DNA from: Pseudomonadota bacterium
GTDB taxonomy: Bacteria; Pseudomonadota; Alphaproteobacteria; Caulobacterales; Caulobacteraceae
NCBI GenBank assembly: GCA_023433585.1
Contig: JAEZCL010000304.1
Location: forward strand, 1-10,424
Direction of reading: 5' to 3'
Length of the DNA stretch: 10,424 nt
The translations under genes were made by a program, and so were the position numbers. Positions 1 through 5,934 of the stretch are shown one piece after another; position 1 is the stretch's first letter, and each line of letters starts with the position of its first letter. The notes beneath the pieces are model-generated. The model had not been told where the DNA came from. It ran no database searches and worked only from the letters and a program-made list of their open reading frames with translations.

Positions 1-192
1 GTCGGCGGTGACCGCCACCCGGGGCCGCCAGCGCCGCGCCTGCTCGGCCAGCAGGGCGATGTTGCCCGCCCCGGTCAGGGCCTCGACCTGAAACGCGCCC
101 GAGCCCGTCCGTTCGGCCTGGTCCATCAGGCTCAGGGTCGAACGCCCGACCGAGCCCGTCGACCCCAGGATCGTGACGCGGCGGCTCACCAT
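1..192 (-). CDS. dxr: 1-deoxy-D-xylulose 5-phosphate reductoisomerase, N-terminal part (runs off the left edge)
   Basis: Only the first 64 codons are present. The translation begins MVSRRVTILGSTGSVGRST, and the GSTGSVG at about residues 10-16 is the glycine-rich NADPH-binding turn that opens Dxr (E. coli has TILGSTGSIG at the same place). The following segment, FQVEALTGAGNIALLAEQARRW, matches the Dxr pattern of a beta strand, a GxN turn and a helix. Dxr converts DXP to MEP with NADPH and a divalent metal in the cytosol, the first committed step of the MEP isoprenoid pathway. The ATG at 192-190 shares a base with the cdsA stop in a TGATG junction, which suggests translational coupling; GTG at 189-187 is an alternative start. 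The catalytic and metal-binding domains lie outside the window. The product feeds the same isoprenoid supply used by UppS two genes upstream. Confidence 0.93.
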   Translation of the reverse strand, partial: MVSRRVTILGSTGSVGRSTLSLMDQAERTGSGAFQVEALTGAGNIALLAEQARRWRPRVAVTAD

Positions 193-1007
193 CAGCCCAG
201 CCCCAGGCCCGGCGCGAACACCCGTGCGGCGGCCAGCACCACCACGGCGAACATCAACCCGTCCACCCGGTCCAGCAGCCCGCCGTGCCCGGGAATCAGG
301 TCGCCCGCGTCCTTGACCCCGTATCGCCGCTTCAGGGCCGATTCCCACAGGTCTCCGGCCATGGTCGCCACCGCCGCCGCCAGGCCCAGCGCCGCCCCCC
401 AGGCCACGTTCAGAGGCCCCAGGTCCGGCCAGGGCGCGGCCGTAATCAGCGCACCCGCCGCCAGCCCGCCGATCAGCCCGCCGATGAATCCGGACCAGGT
501 CTTGTTGGGCGAAAACCGGGGCCACAGCCTGGGCCCTTTCAGCATCGTGCCGACCAGATAGGCCAGCACGTCCGCCGACCAGGCCGTCACGAACAGCAGC
601 ACCGTCCAGCCCAGCCCCTCGGGCGTTCCCCTCAGCCAGATGAACAGGATCGCGGGCCAGCCGAGATAGAGCACCCCATAGGCGGCATCCAGCCCGCCCT
701 GCCCCAGCCTGCGCGCAAAAACCCCGGCCAGGGCGGCGGCGAACACTAGGGCCACCAGCGCCTCGGGCACATGGCCCACATGGGCGATCATCACCACCGC
801 GATCAGGGCCGCGGCCACCGCGCCCCACACCTGGCGCCGCGCCGCCCGCGCGCTCATCCGCGCCCATTCGCGCCCCAGCAGCACACAGGCCGCGCCGATC
901 AGGGCGGCGAACCACCAGCCGCCCGCCCAGGTGGCCAGGATCGCCGCCGGCGCCAGCACCAGGGCCGAAGCCGCCCTCAGCCCTATGTCCTTCGCCCGGA
1001 ACGCCAT
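192..1007 (-). CDS. cdsA: Phosphatidate cytidylyltransferase (CDP-diglyceride synthase)
   Basis: The protein has 271 residues starting MAFRAKDIGLRA. It condenses CTP with phosphatidic acid to give CDP-diacylglycerol, the precursor of membrane phospholipids, in the inner membrane. The C-terminal family signature is intact at about residues 223-249: S-x-L-K-R-R-x3-K-D, then the HGG turn (241-243) and D-R-V-D (246-249). A second conserved stretch, SPNKTWSG, lies at 166-173. The rest is a run of hydrophobic segments (about 14-48, 61-76, 82-97, 112-126, 133-155, 172-191, 201-217, 250-266), as expected for a polytopic enzyme. The reading frame is open further upstream, but that part overlaps uppS out of frame and is meaningless. 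The start is the ATG at 1007-1005, which overlaps the uppS stop by one base (TGATG). The stop overlaps the dxr start in the same way. A GGAGG lies inside uppS about 13 nt upstream, so coupling to uppS is the likely way it is translated. Confidence 0.96.
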   Translation of the reverse strand: MAFRAKDIGLRAASALVLAPAAILATWAGGWWFAALIGAACVLLGREWARMSARAARRQVWGAVAAALIAVVMIAHVGHVPEALVALVFAAALAGVFARRLGQGGLDAAYGVLYLGWPAILFIWLRGTPEGLGWTVLLFVTAWSADVLAYLVGTMLKGPRLWPRFSPNKTWSGFIGGLIGGLAAGALITAAPWPDLGPLNVAWGAALGLAAAVATMAGDLWESALKRRYGVKDAGDLIPGHGGLLDRVDGLMFAVVVLAAARVFAPGLGLG

Positions 1008-1771
1008 CAGCCCGCCGCCGCCTCCACCGGACGCCCGCCGAACCGGCGCTCGCGCGCCCGGTATTCCGCAATGGCCGCCGCCAGCGCATCCGGGCCGTAG
1101 TCGGGCCACAGGATGTCCTGGAACACCAGTTCGGCGTAGGCCGCCTCCCACAGCAGGAAGTTCGACAGCCGCACCTCCCCCGATGTGCGCACGATCAGAT
1201 CCACCGGCGGCGCCCCCGCCGTGGACAGCAGCCCCCCGAAATCCGCCTCGCTGATCGCCGCCGCCGTCTCGCCCGCCAGAACCCGTTCGGCATGGCGGCG
1301 CGCCGCGTCCACGATGTCCGCCTGGCCGCCGTAGTTGAACGCCACCTGCAGCAGGAAGCGGTCGTTGTGCGCCGTCTGGCGCTCGGCCTTCTGAACGATG
1401 GCGGCGATGTCGGCGGGCAGGCCCTCGCGCCGCCCCAGCACCCGGATGCGCACGCCCTCCCTGGCCAGGCCGGTCAGGTCGCTGGCCACATAGGACCGCA
1501 CCAGCCCCATCAGGTCCGAGACCTCATCGGCCGGTCGGCGCCAATTCTCGGTCGAGAAGCCGAACACGGTCAGGCAGCGCACGTTCAGGCCCGCGCACCC
1601 CCGCACGGTCCGCTTCAGCGCGGCCACGCCTTCCCTGTGGCCCGCCGCGCGCGGCAGTCCCCTGGCGGCGGCCCAGCGGCCGTTCCCGTCCATGATGATC
1701 GCCACATGACGCGGCCCCCCGTCGAAAGGGCCGTCGCCGGGCGCATCCACCGCGCGCATGTCGTCAGCCAT
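1007..1771 (-). CDS. uppS: Undecaprenyl diphosphate synthase (cis-prenyltransferase, UppS)
   Basis: The protein has 254 residues and condenses IPP onto FPP to make C55 undecaprenyl diphosphate, the lipid carrier for peptidoglycan and other envelope glycans. All the usual blocks of the cis-prenyltransferase family are visible. HVAIIMDGNGRWA at about 22-34 contains the catalytic Asp (D28), GHREG is at 44-48, FGFSTENW at 70-77, AFNYGG at 144-149, and DLIVRTSGEVRLSNFLLWE at 191-209. The usual RTGGE is RTSGE here, a substitution I believe is common in alphaproteobacteria. The ATG at 1771-1769 is preceded by a purine-rich GCGGAACGGAA, while the next Met (codon 5) has no such sequence, so the first is preferred. 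The gene follows frr after a 224-nt gap that holds a palindromic element, and it overlaps cdsA by one base at its end. Confidence 0.97.
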   Translation of the reverse strand: MADDMRAVDAPGDGPFDGGPRHVAIIMDGNGRWAAARGLPRAAGHREGVAALKRTVRGCAGLNVRCLTVFGFSTENWRRPADEVSDLMGLVRSYVASDLTGLAREGVRIRVLGRREGLPADIAAIVQKAERQTAHNDRFLLQVAFNYGGQADIVDAARRHAERVLAGETAAAISEADFGGLLSTAGAPPVDLIVRTSGEVRLSNFLLWEAAYAELVFQDILWPDYGPDALAAAIAEYRARERRFGGRPVEAAAG

Positions 1772-1798
1772 TTCCGTTCCGCCGTGTCCTCATGACCC

Positions 1799-1806
1799 GT
1801 TCTAGC
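1799..1806 (-). promoter_or_regulatory. Possible -10 element for uppS-cdsA-dxr
   Basis: Read on the minus strand, GCTAGAAC matches every position of the GCTANAWC -10 consensus described for Caulobacter housekeeping promoters. It lies about 28 nt upstream of the uppS start and directly touches the end of the palindromic element. I see no good TTGACG-like -35 at the right distance; the sequence there belongs to the element (GTGATGGGG). It may be an internal promoter that lets the lipid genes be transcribed apart from frr, or a chance match. Confidence 0.3.
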
Positions 1807-1983
1807 TCTCCTCCCCATCACTTGGGATGGGGAGGTGGCGCGGGCGCCACTCAGCGCCCGTGACGGAGGGGGCGGCTCGGTATCGACGATGAGCCGCCAA
1901 TCCCTGTCCGCCCGCGCCGCCCCCTCCACCACGCGGGCTGAAGTCGCCCGCGCGGTCCCCCTCCCCACGATGTGGGGAGGAGA
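1807..1983. repeat. MITE/REP-like palindromic element between frr and uppS
   Basis: This is a 177-nt imperfect palindrome with no gene. Its ends are an 11-bp perfect inverted repeat, TCTCCTCCCCA at 1807-1817 and its complement at 1973-1983. Each end is also a hairpin by itself: a 10-bp stem 1810-1819/1826-1835 with a 6-nt loop, and a 9-bp stem 1960-1968/1972-1980 with a 3-nt loop. Further inside are CGGGCGC/GCGCCCG (1841-1847/1854-1860), CGCGGGC/GCCCGCG (1932-1938/1946-1952) and a 12-bp perfect pair GGAGGGGGCGGC (1865-1876) with its complement at 1916-1927. There is no U-tract, so it is not an intrinsic terminator. The form is that of the dispersed palindromic repeats common in intergenic DNA of GC-rich alphaproteobacteria. 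Copy number cannot be judged from one window. Confidence 0.75.
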
Positions 1984-1995
1984 AGGGGCGCGCCG

Positions 1996-2553
1996 TCACA
2001 CCTGCATGATCTCCACTTCCTTGGTCTTCAGCGCCTCGTCGATGCGCTTGATGGCGGCGTCGGTGTCCTTCTGGACCTCGGCCTCCATCTTCTTCTGATC
2101 GTCCTGGCTGATGTCGCCAGCCTTTTCGGCCTTCTTCAGGTCGTCGTTGGCGTCGCGGCGCACGTTGCGCACGGCGATGCGCTGCTGCTCGGCGTATTTC
2201 CCCGCCAGCTTGACCAGGTCCTTGCGGCGCTCCTCGGTCAGGGGCGGGATCGGAATGCGCAGGGTCTGCCCGTCCACGACCGGGTTCAGGCCAAGCCCCG
2301 CCGCGCGGATGGCCTTCTCGACCGACACCACCAGCCCCTTGTCCCAGACGCTGACCGTTATCATGCGCGGTTCCGGCACGCTGATGGCCGCCACCGCGTT
2401 CAGCGGCGAGGTCGAGCCGTAGGCCTCCACCTGGACCGGATCCAGCAGGCCCGCGTTGGCCCGGCCGGTGCGCAGGCCGGCGAATTCCTCCTTCAGCGCC
2501 GCGACGGACTTGTCCATGCGGTTGCGGAAGGATTGCAGGTCGGGTTTGCTCAT
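1996..2553 (-). CDS. frr: Ribosome recycling factor (RRF)
   Basis: The protein has 185 residues, the same length as E. coli RRF. With EF-G it splits the post-termination ribosome and frees mRNA and tRNA in the cytosol. The conserved blocks are present in order: LRTGRANAGLLDPV at about 27-40, YGSTSPLNAVA at 45-55, the beta-rich domain II around VWDKG (69-73), PIPPLTEERRKDLVK at 101-115, and VRNVRRDANDDLKK at 128-141 in the long helical domain I. Arg132, needed for RRF function in E. coli, is present. The start ATG at 2553-2551 follows AAGGA (2565-2569) at good spacing. It lies 20 nt after the pyrH stop, the usual pyrH-frr pairing. After the stop there is a 224-nt gap, nearly filled by a palindromic element, before uppS. 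Confidence 0.98.
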   Translation of the reverse strand: MSKPDLQSFRNRMDKSVAALKEEFAGLRTGRANAGLLDPVQVEAYGSTSPLNAVAAISVPEPRMITVSVWDKGLVVSVEKAIRAAGLGLNPVVDGQTLRIPIPPLTEERRKDLVKLAGKYAEQQRIAVRNVRRDANDDLKKAEKAGDISQDDQKKMEAEVQKDTDAAIKRIDEALKTKEVEIMQV

Positions 2554-2573
2554 GTTCGTGTCTTTCCTTGCCC

Positions 2574-3320
2574 TTATGCGGTTCGCGGCTTGTCGTCGCC
2601 GATCACCGTGAAGACGCCCCTGCCCTCAAGAACGGCCTTCAGCGCCCCGCGTTCGCGGATCGAGAAGACCACGATGGGGATCGCATTGTCGCGCATCAGG
2701 GCGATGGCCGAAGCGTCCATCACGCGCAAGTCCTTCGACAGCACGTCGTGATAGGTCAGATGATCGTAGCGCGTGGCCGTCGGATCCTTCTTGGGATCGG
2801 CGGAATAGACCCCGTCCACGCTGGTGCCCTTCAACAGGGCGTCGCAGCCCATTTCGGCGGCCCTCAGGGCCGCGCCGGAATCGGTGGTGAAGAACGGCGC
2901 GCCGACCCCGGCGGCGAAGATCACCACCCGCCCCTTCTCCAGATGCCTCAGCGCCCGGCGGCGGATATAGGGTTCGCACACCGTGTCCATCTGGATGGCC
3001 GACTGCACCCGCGTATGGACGCCCTGCCGCTCCAGGGCGTTCTGCATGGCCAGGGCGTTCATCACCGTGGCCAGCATCCCCATGTAGTCGGCGCTGGCCC
3101 GCTCCATGCCCTTGGCGGCGCCCGACAGGCCCCGGAAGATGTTGCCGCCGCCGATCACCAGGCACAACTGCACCCCCGTGCGCGCCACCTCGGCGATCTC
3201 GGCGGCGATGGCGTCCACGGTCTGGATGTCCAGGCCGTATCCCTGCTCGCCCATGAGCACCTCGCCCGAAACCTTGACCAGCACCCGTTTGTAGCGCGGC
3301 TTGTCGGTTTCGGCGGTCAT
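2574..3320 (-). CDS. pyrH: Uridylate kinase (UMP kinase, PyrH)
   Basis: The protein has 248 residues and phosphorylates UMP to UDP with ATP, feeding pyrimidine nucleotide and UDP-sugar pools. It belongs to the bacterial hexameric UMP kinases of the amino acid kinase fold. Visible blocks are YKRVLVKVSGE (10-20, ATP-binding lysine region), VIGGGNIFRG (55-64), MGMLATVMNALAM (80-92), GVGAPFFTTDSGAALRA (138-154, UMP site) and KGTSVDGVYSADPKKDPTA (164-182). The frame is open for 77 codons further upstream, but that part is repeat-derived and unlike any UMP kinase. Met at 3320-3318 gives the expected N-terminus. Only a weak AAGTGAGAG lies before it. The gap to tsf is 309 nt and holds a strong hairpin and a palindromic element. 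Confidence 0.98.
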   Translation of the reverse strand: MTAETDKPRYKRVLVKVSGEVLMGEQGYGLDIQTVDAIAAEIAEVARTGVQLCLVIGGGNIFRGLSGAAKGMERASADYMGMLATVMNALAMQNALERQGVHTRVQSAIQMDTVCEPYIRRRALRHLEKGRVVIFAAGVGAPFFTTDSGAALRAAEMGCDALLKGTSVDGVYSADPKKDPTATRYDHLTYHDVLSKDLRVMDASAIALMRDNAIPIVVFSIRERGALKAVLEGRGVFTVIGDDKPRTA

Positions 3321-3408
3321 GTCGGCTCTCACTTCAGGGTCCGCCGGAATCGGCCGGCGCATACTAGACGAAGGGCGCGCCGACCCGAAAGCCGACGCGC
3401 CCATGATT
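3321..3408 (-). other. pyrH leader with a strong GC hairpin
   Basis: This is the part of the 309-nt tsf-pyrH gap next to pyrH. On the minus strand it holds a hairpin at 3373-3402 with a 7-bp GGGCGCG/CGCGCCC stem. The stem extends inward to about 12 bp with two G-U pairs around a UUUCGG loop. The hairpin is followed by CUUCGUC, not by a U-run, so it is a poor intrinsic terminator. It could instead pause or protect the transcript and lower pyrH output relative to rpsB-tsf. A TAGTAT at about 3362-3367 downstream of the hairpin could serve as a -10, but the -35 would fall within the hairpin and is weak. No gene is seen here. Confidence 0.45.
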
Positions 3409-3626
3409 GTTTCCCTCTCCCTCCGGGAGAGGGCCGGCTCCACGCAGCGGGATGCGAAGCAGACCGCTTCTGGCGTGGAGAGTGAGGGTTGGAGGGCAAC
3501 GCGCGAACGGCCCGACCCGTCGTCGGATCGGCTTCGCCGCTCCTTCTCCACCCCCGCGCCAGAACGAAGCCGCTGAAGCGCCTTCGTGCGCGGGTTCCCC
3601 CTTCTCCCGCAAGGGGAGAAGGAAAC
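3409..3626. repeat. MITE/REP-like palindromic element between tsf and pyrH
   Basis: The element is about 218 nt long and has inverted ends GTTTCCCTCTCCC (3409-3421) and, as its complement, GTTTCCTTCTCCC (3614-3626), matching at 12 of 13 bases. Both ends fold by themselves: a 9-bp stem 3413-3421/3425-3433 with a 3-nt loop, and a 9-bp stem 3600-3608/3614-3622 with a 5-nt loop. Inside the left half is an 8-bp CTCCACGC/GCGTGGAG stem (3438-3445/3473-3480) that encloses AGCGG/CCGCT. TCTCCAC and GCCAGAA recur in inverted sense in the right half (about 3545-3564), so the element is an imperfect palindrome overall. It has no coding signal and no U-tract. Its sequence differs from the elements at 1807-1983 and 4667-4793, so it is a separate family. 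It ends only a few bases past the tsf stop at 3630. Confidence 0.72.
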
Positions 3627-3629
3627 CGA

Positions 3630-4565
3630 TCACCCGCCCGTCATGCCCGCGACTTCGGCGGCGAAGTCGGGCTCTTCGGCCTTCTCCACGCCTTCGCCCA
3701 GGGCCATGCGGGTGAAGCCGATCAGCTTGATCGGCGCACCCAGTTCCTTGCCCTGATCCGCGACCAGCTGTTCGATGGTCTGGTCCGGGTTCATCACGAA
3801 GGGCTGCTTGGACAGCACCACTTCCTTCTGGAACTTGGCGATCTGACCGTCCACGATCTTCGCGATCATGTTTTCCGGGCGGCCGTCTTCCTTGGCCTTT
3901 TCGGTCAGGACGGCGCGCTCGCGCTCCACCGCCGCCGGGTCCAGGTCGTCGGTGTTCAGCGACAGCGGCGCGGTGGCGGCGATGTGCATGCCGATCTTGC
4001 GGCCCAGGTCGCGCAGCGCCGTCTTGTCCGCCGCGCTTTCCAGCACCACCAGCACGCCGATGCGGCCCAGCGAGGGCGCCGCAGCGTTGTGGACATAGGA
4101 CGCGATCACGCCTTCGGACACCGTGTGACGGGCCACGCGGCGCACCTGCATGTTCTCGCCGATGGTGGCGATCAGGTTGGTCACCTCGTCCTGAACCGTC
4201 TTGCCGTTCGCCAGGGTCGCGGCGTTCACGCCCTCCACGCCCTCGGCGTCCAGCGCGGCTTCGGCGAAGGCCTTGGCGGCGTTCTGGAACAGCTCGTTCC
4301 TGGCCACGAAGTCGGTCTCGGCGTTGAACTCGATGACGGCGGCGGTCTCGCCCTTGCCGTCCTCGCGCGCGGCGACGGCCACCAGGCCCTCGGCGGCCAC
4401 GCGGTCCGACTTCTTGGCGGCCTTCGAGAGGCCCTTGGTGCGCAGCCAGTCCATGGCGGCTTCGACGTCGCCGCTGGTCTCCACCAGCGCCTTCTTGCAG
4501 TCCATCATGCCCGCGCCGGACTTTTCGCGAAGCTCCTTCACGAGGGCGGCTGTGATCTCGGCCAT
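3630..4565 (-). CDS. tsf: Elongation factor Ts (EF-Ts)
   Basis: The protein has 311 residues and is the guanine nucleotide exchange factor that recycles EF-Tu-GDP to EF-Tu-GTP. The N-terminal UBA-like domain carries the family signature LREKSGAGMMDCKKAL at about 12-27 (most members have T where this has S). The core subdomain has the TDFV motif at 84-87; its Asp and Phe are the residues that disturb Mg2+ binding in EF-Tu in the E. coli complex. The start ATG at 4565-4563 is preceded by a strong Shine-Dalgarno AGGAGAG (4571-4577) five nt upstream. The open frame extends 13 codons further, but these lack a ribosome site and are not family-like. It follows rpsB after 242 nt, as in most bacteria. 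Confidence 0.98.
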   Translation of the reverse strand: MAEITAALVKELREKSGAGMMDCKKALVETSGDVEAAMDWLRTKGLSKAAKKSDRVAAEGLVAVAAREDGKGETAAVIEFNAETDFVARNELFQNAAKAFAEAALDAEGVEGVNAATLANGKTVQDEVTNLIATIGENMQVRRVARHTVSEGVIASYVHNAAAPSLGRIGVLVVLESAADKTALRDLGRKIGMHIAATAPLSLNTDDLDPAAVERERAVLTEKAKEDGRPENMIAKIVDGQIAKFQKEVVLSKQPFVMNPDQTIEQLVADQGKELGAPIKLIGFTRMALGEGVEKAEEPDFAAEVAGMTGG

Positions 4566-4587
4566 GTCTTCTCTCCTGAAATTCATA

Positions 4588-4617
4588 TGCGGCGGCCGAA
4601 GCATGGCTCCGACCGCA
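4588..4617 (-). other. Hairpin in the tsf leader
   Basis: TGCGG (4588-4592) pairs with CCGCA (4613-4617), and CGG (4593-4595) with CCG (4609-4611) across a one-base bulge. This places an 8-bp stem about 10 nt upstream of the tsf Shine-Dalgarno. The hairpin is followed by UAUGAAUUUC, with no U-run. It may act in processing or attenuation between rpsB and tsf, which are known to be expressed at different levels in E. coli. Its role here is inference. Confidence 0.35.
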
Positions 4618-4666
4618 CCTCAGTGTCTCGTCCCGGCGCTGTGGCGCGCGATGGGATCACTCTATC

Positions 4667-4793
4667 CGCTCACCCCGGCGAAGGCCGGGGTCCAGATGCA
4701 GGACGGCGGCGGTTGCGGCACGACTACGGCAGAGCGTGCAGCTTCTCAAAACCCCATTCCCGATCTGGATCCCGGCCTTCGCCGGGATGAGCG
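4667..4793. repeat. BIME-like pair of inverted REP sequences between rpsB and tsf
   Basis: Two copies of a 31-bp sequence face each other at 4667-4697 and 4763-4793 and match at 29 of 31 bases. Each copy is a hairpin: CCCCGGC / GCCGGGG around a GAAG loop on the left, and the matching TCCCGG...CCGGGA form on the right. The core, CCCGGCGAAGGCCGGG, resembles the very abundant alphaproteobacterial intergenic repeats of the type ATCCCGGCGAAGGCCGGGAT (recognised from memory, not searched). The 65-nt spacer has a GCACG/CGTGC pair (4718-4722/4735-4739). This is the layout of a REP pair of the kind mobilised by RAYT (TnpA-REP) transposases; none is encoded in this window. Confidence 0.85.
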
Positions 4794-4807
4794 GTGTTGA
4801 ATGGGCT

Positions 4808-5782
4808 TCAGACCGAAGCCTTCTCGGTTTCGACCGCGTCGTTGGCCTCGGCGGTCGCGTCCTTGGCGGCGGCGTCGGCCACGGCCGGGGTCTCTTCGGC
4901 CTTGGCTTCGACCGGAGCCTCTTCCTTGGCGGGCGCCTCGCCCTTGGCGGGAGCCTCGGCCTTGGCCTCCAGCTCGGCGGCGACCTCTTCGGTTCCGGCC
5001 GGGGCGGCTTCGGCTTCGACCGCCGGAGCGGCTTCACGCAGGGCCGGCTCGACCGGGTTCTCCGACGCGCCCAGGTCCACGCCAGAGGCGGCGGCGCCGG
5101 TGGCCAGGCCGTCCAGCACCGCGTCGGCGATCAGGTCGCAGTAGGTCTGGATGGCGCGCGCGGCGTCATCGTTGCCCGGAACCGGATAGGTGATGCCGTC
5201 CGGGTCGCAGTTGGTGTCCAGGATCGCGATGATCGGAATGTTCAGCTTGCGGGCTTCCTGGATCGCGATGGACTCCTTGTTGGTGTCGATCACGAACATG
5301 ATGTCCGGCGTGCCGCCCATGTCCTTGATGCCGCCCAGGCTCAGCTCCAGCCGGTCGCGCTCGCGCGTCAGGGTCAGCAGTTCCTTCTTGTTGCGGCCCT
5401 CGCCGCCGCCTTCCAGAATGCCGTCCAGCTCGCGCAGGCGGGCGATCGAGCCCGACACGGTGCGCCAGTTGGTCAGCGTCCCGCCCAGCCAGCGGTTGTT
5501 CATATAGTATTGCGCGCAGCGCTTGGCGGCCTCGGCCACCGGGTCCGACGCCTGGCGCTTGGTGCCGACGAACAGCACCCGGCCGCCCTTGGCCGCCACG
5601 TCGCGCACGGCGACCAGCGCCTGGTGCATCAGCGGCATCGACTGCGACAGGTCGATGATGTGGATGTTCGAGCGCGATCCGAAGATGTAGCGCTCCATCT
5701 TCGGGTTCCACCGGTGCGTCTGGTGGCCGAAGTGCGCGCCGGCTTCCAGCAGCGTACGCATCGAGAATTCAGGCAGAGCCAT
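4808..5782 (-). CDS. rpsB: 30S ribosomal protein S2 with Ala/Glu-rich C-terminal extension
   Basis: The protein has 324 residues. S2 binds the back of the 30S head-body junction and is needed for S1 recruitment. The body is standard: PEFSMRTLLEAGAHFGHQTHRWNPKM at 4-29, IFGSRSNIHIIDL at 33-45, VLFVGTKRQA at 69-78, NNRWLGGTLTN at 95-105, GGTPDIMFVIDTNKE at 156-170 and the NIPIIAILDTNCDPDGI strand-turn at 181-197. E. coli S2 has 241 residues. Here the fold ends near residue 230 and is followed by about 90 residues made almost wholly of Ala, Glu, Pro, Lys and Val, likely disordered and acidic. Such tails are known in alphaproteobacterial S2. The ATG at 5782-5780 follows AAAGGA (5793-5798) at 10 nt. 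It is the first gene of the cluster behind its own promoter. Confidence 0.98.
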   Translation of the reverse strand: MALPEFSMRTLLEAGAHFGHQTHRWNPKMERYIFGSRSNIHIIDLSQSMPLMHQALVAVRDVAAKGGRVLFVGTKRQASDPVAEAAKRCAQYYMNNRWLGGTLTNWRTVSGSIARLRELDGILEGGGEGRNKKELLTLTRERDRLELSLGGIKDMGGTPDIMFVIDTNKESIAIQEARKLNIPIIAILDTNCDPDGITYPVPGNDDAARAIQTYCDLIADAVLDGLATGAAASGVDLGASENPVEPALREAAPAVEAEAAPAGTEEVAAELEAKAEAPAKGEAPAKEEAPVEAKAEETPAVADAAAKDATAEANDAVETEKASV

Positions 5783-5900
5783 GATCGTTTTGTCCTTTTT
5801 CCGATCTAACCTGGCGCGGGCGGTTAAAGGCCGAATGACCCTCGGAACGGAGCAAACCGGGATGTCTCCCCGGAACGCGCCACGCCCACGTGCGAAGTGC
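5783..5900 (-). promoter_or_regulatory. rpsB 5' leader with two tandem hairpins, candidate S2 autoregulatory site
   Basis: If transcription starts just after the -10 at 5907-5912, the leader is close to 115-120 nt. It contains two short hairpins in tandem: CCGGG/CCCGG at 5857-5861/5869-5873 with a 7-nt loop, and CCGA/TCGG at 5831-5834/5842-5845 with a 7-nt loop. An A-rich Shine-Dalgarno segment (AAAAAGGAC) follows. S2 represses rpsB-tsf translation through the leader in gammaproteobacteria. A similar role here is inference, since I cannot align this leader with a known motif. Confidence 0.35.
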
Positions 5901-5906
5901 GGGGGC

Positions 5907-5934
5907 ATTTAGGGTGCAGACGCGCGAAAAGCAA
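5907..5934 (-). promoter_or_regulatory. Probable housekeeping promoter of rpsB-tsf and downstream genes
   Basis: On the minus strand TTGCTT (5929-5934) and CTAAAT (5907-5912) stand 16 nt apart. They fit the sigma-70 class consensus and, read as TTGCTTT-N13-CCTAAATG, roughly fit the Caulobacter TTGACGS/GCTANAWC form. The site precedes the rpsB start by about 120 nt, and an AT-rich stretch lies further upstream. It is the best promoter in the 331-nt gap. Confidence 0.6.

Noticed and set aside
285..749. Open frame on the plus strand opposite cdsA
   Set aside because: It is a Pro/Arg/Gln-rich antisense shadow of a clear cdsA, of the kind expected in high-GC DNA; no ribosome site or family features.
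1810..1835. Intrinsic terminator after frr
   Set aside because: Strong stems but no U-run on either strand, and both ends of the element fold the same way, which fits a repeat better.
1802..1999. Small frames (65-117 codons) in the frr-uppS gap
   Set aside because: They lie in the palindromic element and change with strand; low-complexity translations.
2568..3485. 305-codon plus-strand open frame opposite pyrH
   Set aside because: His/Arg/Gly-rich antisense shadow of PyrH that runs on into repeat DNA.
3489..4790. 433-codon plus-strand open frame across tsf
   Set aside because: It starts in the palindromic element, crosses tsf antisense and ends in the REP pair; its composition is that of a shadow.
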